64,000 bases of DNA from Marispirochaeta sp963667435 (lineage in GTDB: Bacteria; Spirochaetota; Spirochaetia; JC444; Marispirochaetaceae): contig OY763414.1 in the NCBI GenBank assembly GCA_963667435.1, forward strand, positions 1,240,001 through 1,304,000, written 5' to 3'. Made by a program: the position numbers and the translations under genes. Positions within the stretch are counted from its first letter, which is position 1. Each line of letters starts with the position of its first letter. Below the pieces are notes generated by a model, which saw only the letters and a program-made list of their open reading frames with translations, was not told the DNA's origin and made no database searches. Of the stretch, positions 10,687-18,759 are shown piece by piece.

Positions 10687-12720
10687 CTATAGGGGAATAT
10701 TAGAGGCTATTACCAGCGAGACAACACTCATAAGCTTGATAATTATATCCATGGCAGGTCCGGCAGTATCCTTGAAGGGATCACCAACCGTATCACCGAT
10801 TACTGCGGCTTTATGGGCTTCCGACCCCTTTCCACCGTAGGCTCCGCCTTCAATATGCTTTTTAGCATTGTCCCAGGCACCTCCTGAGTTGGCCATAAAC
10901 AGAGCTAGCATGATGCCGGAAACGGTAGTTCCCACAAGAAGCCCGCCGAGCATCTGGGCACCGCCGAGGTATCCGACCAGAACCGGAATAATAACCGCAG
11001 AAATACCGGGAATAATCATCTCTTTCAGAGCCGCCGCAGTTGCAATATCAACACAGGCTACATAATCCGGCTTGGTAGTACCTTCCAGAACTCCCTTCAT
11101 TTCCCTGAACTGACGCCGGACTTCCTCAATCATGGTAAAAGCAGCTCTTCCTACGGCTCCCATTATGAACGATGAAAACACATAGGGCAGCATTCCCCCG
11201 ATGAGAACTCCAATCATAACCCGGGCTTCTGTTACGTCTATAACCTCAAGACCGGCGGTCTCTTTAAAAGCTACAAACAACGCCAATGCTGTAAGCGCCG
11301 CAGATCCAATGGCAAACCCCTTTCCGATTGCGGCAGTGGTATTACCCACCGCATCTAACTTGTCGGTTCGCTCACGAACCTCATGGGGCATACCGGACAT
11401 CTCTGCAAGTCCACCGGCATTATCCGCAATGGGGCCATAGGCATCTACCGCCAGCTGAATGCCCGTAGTTGCCAGCATACCGATAGCGGCGATTGCAATA
11501 CCGTAAAGACCGGCAAAATAGAAGGCAAACCAGATTGCCAGAGACAGCATAACCACCGGCCAGCCGGTTGCCATCATACCCACACCGATACCGGAGATAA
11601 TATTGGTTGCAGGACCGGTGCTTGACTGCCTGGCAATGTCTGCCACAGGCTTTTTCCCGTCCGCAGTGTAATACTCTGTGATAATTCCTATAAGGACTCC
11701 ACCGATCAGCCCGGATATTATGGCAATATAGATACCGAAAGCAGAATATCCTCCTGCAACACCCTCAGGAGCCATCATAGTCACAACAGGATACGCTGCA
11801 ATAAGAGTGAGAACCGATGCACCGATGGTTCCCAGATTAAGCGCGGCCTGGGGATTGCCGCCCTCTTTTGTGCGAACAAAGAACGTTGCAATAATTGAGG
11901 CAATTATTCCTACCCCGGCAAGCATAAGGGGCAGAATAACTAGGTTCATATCCCGAAGGGTTCCTCCAAGGACCATGGCGCCGATAATGGATCCGATATA
12001 GGATTCACACAGATCCGACCCAAGACCGGCCACATCTCCCACATTATCTCCCACATTATCGGCGATGGTGGCAGGGTTCCTGGGGTCGTCTTCCGGAATT
12101 CCCGCTTCCACTTTTCCGACAAGGTCGGCACCTACATCGGCAGCCTTGGTAAAAATCCCCCCTCCCACACGGGCAAAGAGAGCTACAGAACTGGCTCCCA
12201 GAGAGTAGCCGCTGATCATGGGCAGCACGAGGCTGTTAAGGGTCTCCCCGTCCATACCGAATATTTTTCCGTAGATAATCAGCAATCCGGTAAGGCCGAT
12301 AATTGCCAGACCGACAACGGAAAGGCCCATAACGCTTCCACCGTTAAATGCAATATTCAGAGCCCTGACCAGTCCGGATCGTGCACCGTGGGCAGTTCTT
12401 GTATTTGCATAGGTAGCTGCGTTCATACCGATGAGCCCTGCAAGGGCGGAGAAAAGTGCACCCACTAAAAAAGAAACCGCCACAAGCCGTGACGCGCCCT
12501 TCTCCGAGAAAAAAAGCAGAATTGCTACAGCGGCAACTATAACTGAAAGTATTTTATACTCACGTTTAAGAAACGCCATTGCACCGGATCGTATTGCCGC
12601 TCCGATTTCCTGCACTTTCTCATCACCCGGGTCCTGCCTGATAACCCAACCTGTTTTTATAAAGGCATACAACAGAGAGATCACCCCGGCTATAAGGGGC
12701 AGAAAAAGCAACCAAACCAT
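10687..12720 (-). CDS. hppA: Membrane-bound ion-translocating pyrophosphatase (K+-dependent type)
   Basis: A 677-residue, about 16-helix inner-membrane enzyme that couples PPi hydrolysis to cation export. The catalytic landmarks are present: DVGADLVGKVEAGIPEDDPRNPATIADNVGDNVGD and, near the C-terminus, GGAWDNAKKHIE and GDTVGDPFKDTAGPA. The GNTTAA motif has Ala where K+-independent enzymes have Lys, so it should need K+. The glutamate in DLCESYIGS sits in the position (6.53) used by Na+-PPases rather than one turn later as in H+-PPases, so Na+ pumping is likely; that is inference from family knowledge. The start has GGAGG 4 nt upstream. A second, longer paralogue lies at 13914-16211, divergently oriented. 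Confidence 0.92.
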   Translation of the reverse strand: MVWLLFLPLIAGVISLLYAFIKTGWVIRQDPGDEKVQEIGAAIRSGAMAFLKREYKILSVIVAAVAILLFFSEKGASRLVAVSFLVGALFSALAGLIGMNAATYANTRTAHGARSGLVRALNIAFNGGSVMGLSVVGLAIIGLTGLLIIYGKIFGMDGETLNSLVLPMISGYSLGASSVALFARVGGGIFTKAADVGADLVGKVEAGIPEDDPRNPATIADNVGDNVGDVAGLGSDLCESYIGSIIGAMVLGGTLRDMNLVILPLMLAGVGIIASIIATFFVRTKEGGNPQAALNLGTIGASVLTLIAAYPVVTMMAPEGVAGGYSAFGIYIAIISGLIGGVLIGIITEYYTADGKKPVADIARQSSTGPATNIISGIGVGMMATGWPVVMLSLAIWFAFYFAGLYGIAIAAIGMLATTGIQLAVDAYGPIADNAGGLAEMSGMPHEVRERTDKLDAVGNTTAAIGKGFAIGSAALTALALFVAFKETAGLEVIDVTEARVMIGVLIGGMLPYVFSSFIMGAVGRAAFTMIEEVRRQFREMKGVLEGTTKPDYVACVDIATAAALKEMIIPGISAVIIPVLVGYLGGAQMLGGLLVGTTVSGIMLALFMANSGGAWDNAKKHIEGGAYGGKGSEAHKAAVIGDTVGDPFKDTAGPAMDIIIKLMSVVSLVIASNIPL

Positions 12721-12758
12721 CGGGCCTCCAATAATAGGTATTTTGTTATTTACATTCC

Positions 12759-12787
12759 GTTATAACCCGGAAATTTTCACAGGACAA
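12759..12787 (-). promoter_or_regulatory. Predicted promoter of the first pyrophosphatase
   Basis: On the minus strand TTGTCC (12787-12782) is followed after 17 nt by TATAAC (12764-12759). The expected start is about 30 nt before the hppA start codon. A short palindrome CGCATAaaTATGCG lies just upstream (about 12796-12810). Confidence 0.5.
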
Positions 12788-12967
12788 GAAATTTTTCGCA
12801 TATTTATGCGTTTTCGTCGTATAATTTACCAACCGTCTCACCAGAGGAATATTCCCATCCGACGAAGTCACATGTGAGACAACCTGATTATCTGATCATA
12901 AAAAACTTGACGACCAGGCAATGGTGAGATTATGGTTGCAGTCAGGGAGTAAAAAAAGGAGGGTTTC

Positions 12968-13738
12968 ATGAGCATACACTATTATCTGTCAGTTTTTCCC
13001 ATGGAGGCATTAATTGCGTCAGAGCTGGATCCGGCCAAATTCGGCAGCTATATGGCCACAGGGTCAAAAAAAGGCAGCGAAGAACTGATAATATTTGCCG
13101 AAATAACTGAAAACTGCAGCAGTGACTTCGACTGGGAATATGCCAGAAGCAAGTGCGTGTCTCATCCGAATGGTGAACTGAAACACTCGGTGTACCTGTC
13201 TGTTTATCGTACCCTTGAACATATTCCTCTCTCTGCAATCGGTTCTATCTATTTAACCACCAGAGACGGCCGCAGCCTGGAACTGAAACAGGACAAAACC
13301 CTGCCCGTTCAACCCGATCGGAACTATTTTGTATATCAGGAACTCTGCCCGATCAAACCGCTTATTGTAAGCAAACTGAATCCTGTTGAGTTTAACAAAT
13401 ACATGACAGACGTGAAAAACCATGTTCATATACCAAGCCTGATCTTTGCCGACCTGCAGCCCCCTAACCTCAGCGACATGGAAAACACCGGGAATACCGG
13501 CGGTTTCCTGTTAAATAAAATGGACCATTTTATTCACTGTGTGGAATCAGTAACCGGCAGCAAACCGAAATCCAATAAGACCTTTGACCGTTCCCATGTG
13601 GAATCATTCAGTTTTCAGACCATTGGTACCGGTATCTTCATCGGAAACGGAAAGGACATGCTTCACTATCCCATGCCGGATATCGCGACAATCAAGGATA
13701 TTGATTACGACTGGGGCCGCTCGGCACTGCTCTTTTAA
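12968..13738 (+). CDS. Hypothetical protein with an internal duplication
   Basis: A 256-residue soluble protein without signal peptide. It contains two similar halves: YYLSVFPMEALIASELDPAKFGSYM (about 5-30), then ELIIFAEI, and again YFVYQELCPIKPLIVSKLNPVEF (about 121-147), then SLIFADL. Each half starts with a strand, an 'A/PLI.S.L.P..F..YM' helix and a hydrophobic '.LIFA.' strand. I recognise no family. The ATG has a good ribosome binding site (GGAGGGTTTC); a weak promoter TTGACG-n18-TATGGT lies at 12907-12936. It lies between the two membrane pyrophosphatases, in the same direction as the second, 175 nt ahead of it. Confidence 0.7.
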   Translation: MSIHYYLSVFPMEALIASELDPAKFGSYMATGSKKGSEELIIFAEITENCSSDFDWEYARSKCVSHPNGELKHSVYLSVYRTLEHIPLSAIGSIYLTTRDGRSLELKQDKTLPVQPDRNYFVYQELCPIKPLIVSKLNPVEFNKYMTDVKNHVHIPSLIFADLQPPNLSDMENTGNTGGFLLNKMDHFIHCVESVTGSKPKSNKTFDRSHVESFSFQTIGTGIFIGNGKDMLHYPMPDIATIKDIDYDWGRSALLF

Positions 13739-13913
13739 GCGCATAATTATGCATCTTTTATAGCAGACCAATTTAAGCTATATAAAGAAGTATAAGCAGC
13801 AGTAAAATTCTACATAACTGCTGCTATTGCCTCTAAACTCCTTACTGCTCTGCTATACGCATTAGATGCAAGCAGTTAAGTGTTCAGCCAAGAGGTACCT
13901 GAAAGGAGGTTTT

Positions 13914-16211
13914 ATGAAAGGAAGTGCTAAAAAGACTCTGACAACAGCTCTGCTGCTGTCCGGATCGTTTATTCCGCTTTTTGCAGAGGGCGGCGGAAGT
14001 GCAGGCACAGTCGACCTGATGTGGATGGCCTGGGTTGGATCCATCGCGGCAATAGGCTTTGCGCTGATCCTAGGTGTTCATGTTCTTAGAAAGGATCCCG
14101 GAAATGAGACAACGCGAGAACTCAGCGCCCACATTCAGGCCGGCGCTCTGGCTTATATAAAACAACAATACAAGGTTGTTATACTCTTTTTCGCCGTCCT
14201 GCTGGTACTTTTCCTGATTCTTGCCTACGGACTGCATCTTATTTCACCATTTGTACCTTTTGCATTCCTCACAGGCGGTTTCTTCTCCGGTCTTTCCGGC
14301 TTTATAGGAATGTCCATAGCCACACGGGCCAATGCCCGTACTGCCTGGGCTTCAAACTCTTCCCTGAACGCCGGACTGAGAGTGGCATTCTCTTCCGGTA
14401 CCGTAATGGGCATGACCGTTGTAGGCCTCGGAATCCTGGATCTTGCCATATGGTGGTCTATTCTGAAGGCTTTTCATCTGCCGCCAGAAGAGATTCCTCC
14501 TATAATGATTACCTTCGGTATGGGTGCTTCAACCATGGCATTGTTCGCTCGTCTGGGTGGAGGTATCTTCACCAAAGCGGCCGATGTTGGTGCCGACCTG
14601 GTTGGTAAGGTTGAGGTCGGACTACCCGAGGATGATGCAAGAAACCCTGCCACCATCGCAGACAATGTAGGTGATAATGTAGGTGATGTTGCTGGTATGG
14701 GTGCCGATCTGTATGAATCATATGTAGGCTCAATTGTTGCAACAATGGCCCTGGGAAGTGTAGCAGCTCAGCGTCTGCCGTCCGTCTCCGCCCTTCAGTT
14801 TATTCAGATTCCGGTTATTATTGCAGCGGTGGGAATTGTTTCATCCATCATCGGAACTTTCGTGGTTCGTGCCAGGGACAATGCAACCCAGAAGGTACTG
14901 CTTAACGCCCTGCGAAGAGGTATTTACCTTTCCACCGCAATTATTATAGTAGCTTCACTTATTTTGGTACTGGCTACTGTCGGACCACAGTTTCTCGGTA
15001 TCTGGGGAGCCCTGATTGTCGGCTTGATTGCGGGTAATGTTATCGGATACTTCACTGAATATTATACTTCCGACCATTACAGCCCCACCAAACTGCTGGC
15101 CAGAGAATCCCAGACCGGACCGGCAACCATAATAATTAGCGGCCTTTCACTGGGAATGATGTCCACTCTTATTCCTGTACTGGCAGTAGGCATTGCCATC
15201 CTGGCGGCATTCATGTTCTCCGGGGGCTTCATAAATCCTGAGGTCGGCCTATATGGGATAGGTCTTTCAGCAGTGGGAATGCTTTCCACCCTGGGAATTA
15301 CCCTTTCCACCGATGCCTACGGCCCTGTCGCCGATAACGCCGGAGGGATAGCACAGATGGCCGACCTGGACCCCATTGTCCGGGAACGAACAGACGCGCT
15401 GGATGCCCTGGGGAATACCACCGCAGCAACCGGAAAAGGATTTGCCATAGGGTCTGCAGCTCTGACCGCCATGGCACTGCTTGCGGAATACTCAAATAAG
15501 GTTGGAGATGCCATCGGGATTCTATTCCACGCGGAATCTGCCCCCAGTGCCTTTGAACGCTTCGAAGCCAGCCTTATGAACATTACCCGGGATACTGCCG
15601 GTGTATTCCAGAGCATTATTCTGAGGGTTGATCTGCTTGATCCGCGGGTTCTGGTAGGACTCTTCTTCGGCGCAGTGCTCCCCTTTGTGTTTGCTTCTCT
15701 TTCAATGCGGGCTGTTGGAAGGGCTGCGGGGTCCATGGTAAACGAAGTACGCCGTCAGATCAAAGAAAGCCCCGGCATTATGGAAGGAACAGTAAAACCC
15801 GATTATGCCGCATGTGTAGCTATATCCACCAAGGGCGCTCAACATGAGATGATTCTCCCCACAATTGTTGCAGTAAGTGCACCGATTCTTGTGGGTATTA
15901 TTCTTGGACCTTTTGCAGTTATCTCTCTTTTGGCGGGAAGTCTGGGAGCCGGGTTTGTACTTGCAGTTATGATGGCCAACTCCGGCGGAGCGTGGGATAA
16001 TGCCAAGAAACATATTGAGAATGGAAACTTCGGCGGTAAAGGGTCGGAAGACCACAAGGCTTCTGTTGTCGGAGATACCGTTGGTGATCCCTTCAAGGAT
16101 ACCTCAGGGCCTTCAATAAACATTCTTCTCAAGCTGATGTCCATGGTTTCCATTGTATTCGTGGAAGTTGTTATTGTGCTGCATAATCAGCTTCTGGGGC
16201 TGTTCCTCTGA
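13914..16211 (+). CDS. hppA: Membrane-bound ion-translocating pyrophosphatase, long form
   Basis: A 765-residue paralogue of the pyrophosphatase at 10687-12720. The ATG at 13914 is chosen over one 48 nt upstream because AAAGGAGG lies 5 nt before it. The catalytic set is intact: DVGADLVGKVEVGLPEDDARNPATIADNVGDNVGD, GNTTAATGKGFAIGSAA, GGAWDNAKKHIENG and GDTVGDPFKDTSGPS. The GNTTAA Ala predicts K+ dependence, and E in DLYESYVGS predicts Na+ transport. Two oddities are an N-terminal signal-peptide-like extension before GTVDLMWMAW and an insertion of about 35 residues (around AEYSNKVGDAIGILFHAESAP...) in an external loop that is short in the first paralogue. It is followed by a strong terminator. 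Confidence 0.92.
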   Translation: MKGSAKKTLTTALLLSGSFIPLFAEGGGSAGTVDLMWMAWVGSIAAIGFALILGVHVLRKDPGNETTRELSAHIQAGALAYIKQQYKVVILFFAVLLVLFLILAYGLHLISPFVPFAFLTGGFFSGLSGFIGMSIATRANARTAWASNSSLNAGLRVAFSSGTVMGMTVVGLGILDLAIWWSILKAFHLPPEEIPPIMITFGMGASTMALFARLGGGIFTKAADVGADLVGKVEVGLPEDDARNPATIADNVGDNVGDVAGMGADLYESYVGSIVATMALGSVAAQRLPSVSALQFIQIPVIIAAVGIVSSIIGTFVVRARDNATQKVLLNALRRGIYLSTAIIIVASLILVLATVGPQFLGIWGALIVGLIAGNVIGYFTEYYTSDHYSPTKLLARESQTGPATIIISGLSLGMMSTLIPVLAVGIAILAAFMFSGGFINPEVGLYGIGLSAVGMLSTLGITLSTDAYGPVADNAGGIAQMADLDPIVRERTDALDALGNTTAATGKGFAIGSAALTAMALLAEYSNKVGDAIGILFHAESAPSAFERFEASLMNITRDTAGVFQSIILRVDLLDPRVLVGLFFGAVLPFVFASLSMRAVGRAAGSMVNEVRRQIKESPGIMEGTVKPDYAACVAISTKGAQHEMILPTIVAVSAPILVGIILGPFAVISLLAGSLGAGFVLAVMMANSGGAWDNAKKHIENGNFGGKGSEDHKASVVGDTVGDPFKDTSGPSINILLKLMSMVSIVFVEVVIVLHNQLLGLFL

Positions 16212-16247
16212 TCAACAGAATAAGATGAATTGACAGAGAAAACATTC

Positions 16248-16281
16248 AAACTGTCCGGAAACCATTCCGGACAGTTTTTTT
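16248..16281 (+). terminator. Intrinsic terminator after the second pyrophosphatase
   Basis: AAACTGTCCGGAA (16248-16260) pairs with TTCCGGACAGTTT across a short loop and is followed by a T-run ending at 16281. The convergent PHP gene ends 10 nt further on. Confidence 0.85.
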
Positions 16282-16290
16282 ACGCCCTGT

Positions 16291-17004
16291 TCAAAAATTA
16301 AATAGAAGGTCGATTGACCCCTCTGCAAGGCCGCTCTTGAGAGCATCGTACCCGGGGCTTAATGTCGGGGGAAAGCCGCTCCGCTTTGAACCGATAAGAT
16401 GAGGCATATGAGCATCTGAAGAGGTTACCGCAGTATATCGTCCAGATAGCTCCCTGTTTTTTTCAAAGGCGATCTCCACTCCGTGAAAATCAAGATCCGG
16501 AATAAAGCCAAGCTGAGATATCAATCCGGCATAGGGCCGGTCTATATGGGACGGAACTACCAGTGCTCCCCGGGCCGAAGCCTCCTGCAGAAGAGAATCC
16601 ACTGAAAGATCGGTAGCCATGCCCAGGTATTTATCAAGTTCACCGAGAATTTCACCAACCTCATCCACAATTACCTGATCTCCTAACTTTGTTGCATCGT
16701 TGTAGACGTCGGGAAGGTGATCGTAGACAAAGCGGGCAAAATCTTCTGCGGCACCTATATCGTGAAAATAGGTGAGAACATGCGCTTCTTCCACCGTGGT
16801 TACTTCGAGCCCGGAAATGAACGCGATGCCCTTGTCTTCTGCCAGTTTTGATACCGGTCGGCAGTTTGCGGCGGCATTGTGATCGCAGAGAGCAATCATA
16901 CTCAGGCCTGCGGCCTCTGCATGGTCAACGATGGCCTGAGGCGACATGGTAAGTGCTCCGCAGGGAGAAAGACAACTATGAATATGCAGGTCGGCCCAGA
17001 ACAC
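16291..17004 (-). CDS. PHP-domain metal-dependent phosphoesterase
   Basis: A 237-residue cytoplasmic protein. Polymerase-and-histidinol-phosphatase (PHP) metal ligands are spread as expected: DLHIHS (5-10), ALCDHN (about 38-43), SGLEVTT (about 64-70), PSHIDRP (about 151-157) and TSSDAH (about 194-199). The family hydrolyses phosphoester bonds of small molecules or nucleotides. It ends an operon of DRTGG, CBS-ATPase and DRTGG proteins, and lies 15 nt after the second DRTGG gene. In other anaerobes this same set accompanies [FeFe]-hydrogenase genes (established association, from memory); no hydrogenase is in this window. It is probably a nucleotide- or phosphate-signal-cleaving enzyme of that signalling module. 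Confidence 0.8.
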   Translation of the reverse strand: MFWADLHIHSCLSPCGALTMSPQAIVDHAEAAGLSMIALCDHNAAANCRPVSKLAEDKGIAFISGLEVTTVEEAHVLTYFHDIGAAEDFARFVYDHLPDVYNDATKLGDQVIVDEVGEILGELDKYLGMATDLSVDSLLQEASARGALVVPSHIDRPYAGLISQLGFIPDLDFHGVEIAFEKNRELSGRYTAVTSSDAHMPHLIGSKRSGFPPTLSPGYDALKSGLAEGSIDLLFNF

Positions 17005-17019
17005 CTAAAGAGACATTCC

Positions 17020-17346
17020 TTACAGCAGAGCCGATATTTCGGCACTTACCTGAAACTGATTTTTTGAAGTTGTGAATATTGCAATGCCGTCCTGATCGGA
17101 TGCTTCCCGCATGCCCTCATCGGGGGTCCGGCTGTTGCAGAGTACAATTGCCCGGATACCCGCCAGTCCGCAGACAGCTACAGTGTTTTTATGGGCCTGT
17201 ATGGTAACCAGAACACCGTTTTCGGGAGCATTTGCCATTACATCACTTAATAGATCAGAAGTGTAACCGTCACTGATCTCCGCATTCGGGTCGGGGACAA
17301 AAAGAGCCTCATAACCAAGTTTTTCGCTGAAATCCTGTACAATCAT
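17020..17346 (-). CDS. DRTGG-domain protein (second copy)
   Basis: A 108-residue single-domain protein similar to the other DRTGG protein at 18278-18631. Shared features are an N-terminal strand-turn with SDLLSDVM (compare GDLMSEVL), a central VLVTIQAHKNTVAVCGLAGIRAIVLCN (compare LLVTALNSEQTLRTANVVDALGVVLVN), the P.EGM..A...GI motif and an SKNQF (compare KKSLF) C-terminal segment. DRTGG domains are ligand-binding folds seen in HPr kinase relatives and CBS proteins. It sits between the CBS/ATPase gene (12-nt gap) and the PHP gene (15-nt gap) in one operon. The ligand is unknown. Confidence 0.75.
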   Translation of the reverse strand: MIVQDFSEKLGYEALFVPDPNAEISDGYTSDLLSDVMANAPENGVLVTIQAHKNTVAVCGLAGIRAIVLCNSRTPDEGMREASDQDGIAIFTTSKNQFQVSAEISALL

Positions 17347-17358
17347 ACGGAGTTCTCC

Positions 17359-18285
17359 TTATTTCCTGTTAATAACCGCAGTTGCTTCCGTACTCTGACC
17401 AACGGCCGACGAGAGCGAGAAGTCATCGGACACCCGTTTTACATTGGGCAGCCCCATTCCGGCACCAAAACCAAGAGACCGGATCCATTCATTAGCAGTA
17501 GAATAGCCCACTTCCAGGGCTTTATCCACATTATCAATACCGGGACCGGTATCGATTGTTCTTATGGTGATTGTCTCCGGATCGAGGCGGAAGATAAGCT
17601 TTCCGCCGTTGGAATGGACCACCAGGTTCATTTCAAGTTCGTAGCTTGCAACAGCAGCCTTGCGGATTACCTGGGGATCCAGCCCGTGCTGTTTAAGCAG
17701 ACGTTTTATCTCCGCGCTGGCCCTGCCGGCATTCTCGAAATCGTGGCGTACTACATAGTGCTGAAGTGAAGCCACCCCGGGGTCTGCATCTTCGGCTACA
17801 TCCTGAGTAAGCTCACCTTCCAGCTCTTCCACAATCCGGTTAACTTCACTGAGCAGGGTGGTGTTTATATCGCGGATGGTAATAATGCCGCTGAGTTCTC
17901 TGTTTTTATTGAGAACCGGAAAGCGTCCGTATTTATATTTGTTAAAGTAGTTGATGGCAAAAGAGAGGGGCATGTCGTCTTCGAGGACCTTAATGGTTTT
18001 TGTCATATGCCCTTCTGCCAGTTCATCGATAAAGCCTTCATCGAAGGCAGTAAGAATATCATGCATGCTGACAATACCCAGAAGACGCTTGTCTTCCACA
18101 ACAGGAACACCGGTAATACTCTTCTCTTTCATACGCCGCTGAATGGTCCGGAGGGTCTCGTTCTTGGAGGCTGTGACCACAACAGGAGACATTACGTCTT
18201 TTATCTTCAGTCTGAAGATAAGTTCGGTAAGGGCAGTCGGAATATTTTGGGAAACAAACGAAACAGGAGGTCTCTCTTCAGGCAC
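17359..18285 (-). CDS. CBS-pair protein with anti-sigma-type ATPase (HATPase) domain
   Basis: A 308-residue cytoplasmic signalling protein. It has two CBS motifs (about 28-85 DVMSPVVVTASKNETLRTI...GVPVVEDKRLLGIVSMHDIL, and about 93-150 HMTKTIKVLEDDMPLSFAI...RFPVLNKNRELSGIITIRDI), a short acidic linker, then a GHKL ATPase domain (about 185-308). The latter has N-box NLVVHSNGG, G1 DTGPGI and G2 GFGAGMGLPNVKR, as in SpoIIAB/RsbW-type kinases. There is no phospho-accepting His, so it probably works as an anti-sigma-like switch or serine kinase controlled by adenine nucleotides bound at CBS. It overlaps the upstream DRTGG gene by 8 nt, which implies translational coupling. Confidence 0.82.
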   Translation of the reverse strand: MPEERPPVSFVSQNIPTALTELIFRLKIKDVMSPVVVTASKNETLRTIQRRMKEKSITGVPVVEDKRLLGIVSMHDILTAFDEGFIDELAEGHMTKTIKVLEDDMPLSFAINYFNKYKYGRFPVLNKNRELSGIITIRDINTTLLSEVNRIVEELEGELTQDVAEDADPGVASLQHYVVRHDFENAGRASAEIKRLLKQHGLDPQVIRKAAVASYELEMNLVVHSNGGKLIFRLDPETITIRTIDTGPGIDNVDKALEVGYSTANEWIRSLGFGAGMGLPNVKRVSDDFSLSSAVGQSTEATAVINRK

Positions 18286-18631
18286 CGCATTCCGCCGTTG
18301 TGTTCAGATGATAAAGAGCAACACACGCGTCAAATAATGATTTTTTTGTGGATAAAAGAGAAATACCCATTTCCTGGGCAAGTTTGATCATTCCTTCTGC
18401 GGGACGTTTGCCGTTTACAAGCACAACCCCCAGCGCATCCACCACATTAGCGGTCCGAAGGGTTTGTTCCGAGTTGAGAGCAGTGACAAGCAGCAGGTTC
18501 TCCTTGTCGAAGACAAGAACTTCACTCATCAGATCGCCGGCGGTAATGTTCAGAACCTCAACCGTTTCATATGTCTCTCCACGGTTGTATTCAGTACATT
18601 CCATACACGCGCTGATGTCGGCAAAACGCAT
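18278..18631 (-). CDS. DRTGG-domain protein (first copy)
   Basis: A 117-residue single-domain protein that leads the signalling operon. The start ATG has GGAGG 8 nt upstream. The core GDLMSEVLVFDKENLLLVTALNS...DALGVVLVNGKRPAEGM..LAQEMGISLLSTK follows the DRTGG pattern, and it pairs with the paralogue at 17020-17346. A short Cys motif near the N-terminus (ACMEC, residues 8-12) and a Cys near the C-terminus (AECGA) are absent from the second copy. It overlaps the CBS/ATPase gene by 8 nt. The role is probably ligand sensing within the four-gene module. Confidence 0.75.
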   Translation of the reverse strand: MRFADISACMECTEYNRGETYETVEVLNITAGDLMSEVLVFDKENLLLVTALNSEQTLRTANVVDALGVVLVNGKRPAEGMIKLAQEMGISLLSTKKSLFDACVALYHLNTTAECGA

Positions 18632-18715
18632 ACAATAGGCCTCCCTGTTATAGGTAAGTATAGAGTAAAGCGGCAGGAATTGCCAGCGATTCTATTATTG
18701 GTCAGACATCTTTTT

Positions 18716-18746
18716 ACTAAAAAGGCGGAGCCTGCAGACTCCGCCT
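18716..18746 (-). terminator. Intrinsic terminator of the LpoB/COG3014/LPP20 operon
   Basis: On the minus strand AGGCGGAG (18746-18739) and CTCCGCCT (18730-18723) form an 8-bp stem followed by TTTT. It lies 14 nt after the LPP20 gene's stop. Confidence 0.8.
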
Positions 18747-18759
18747 CTGAATATTTTAA

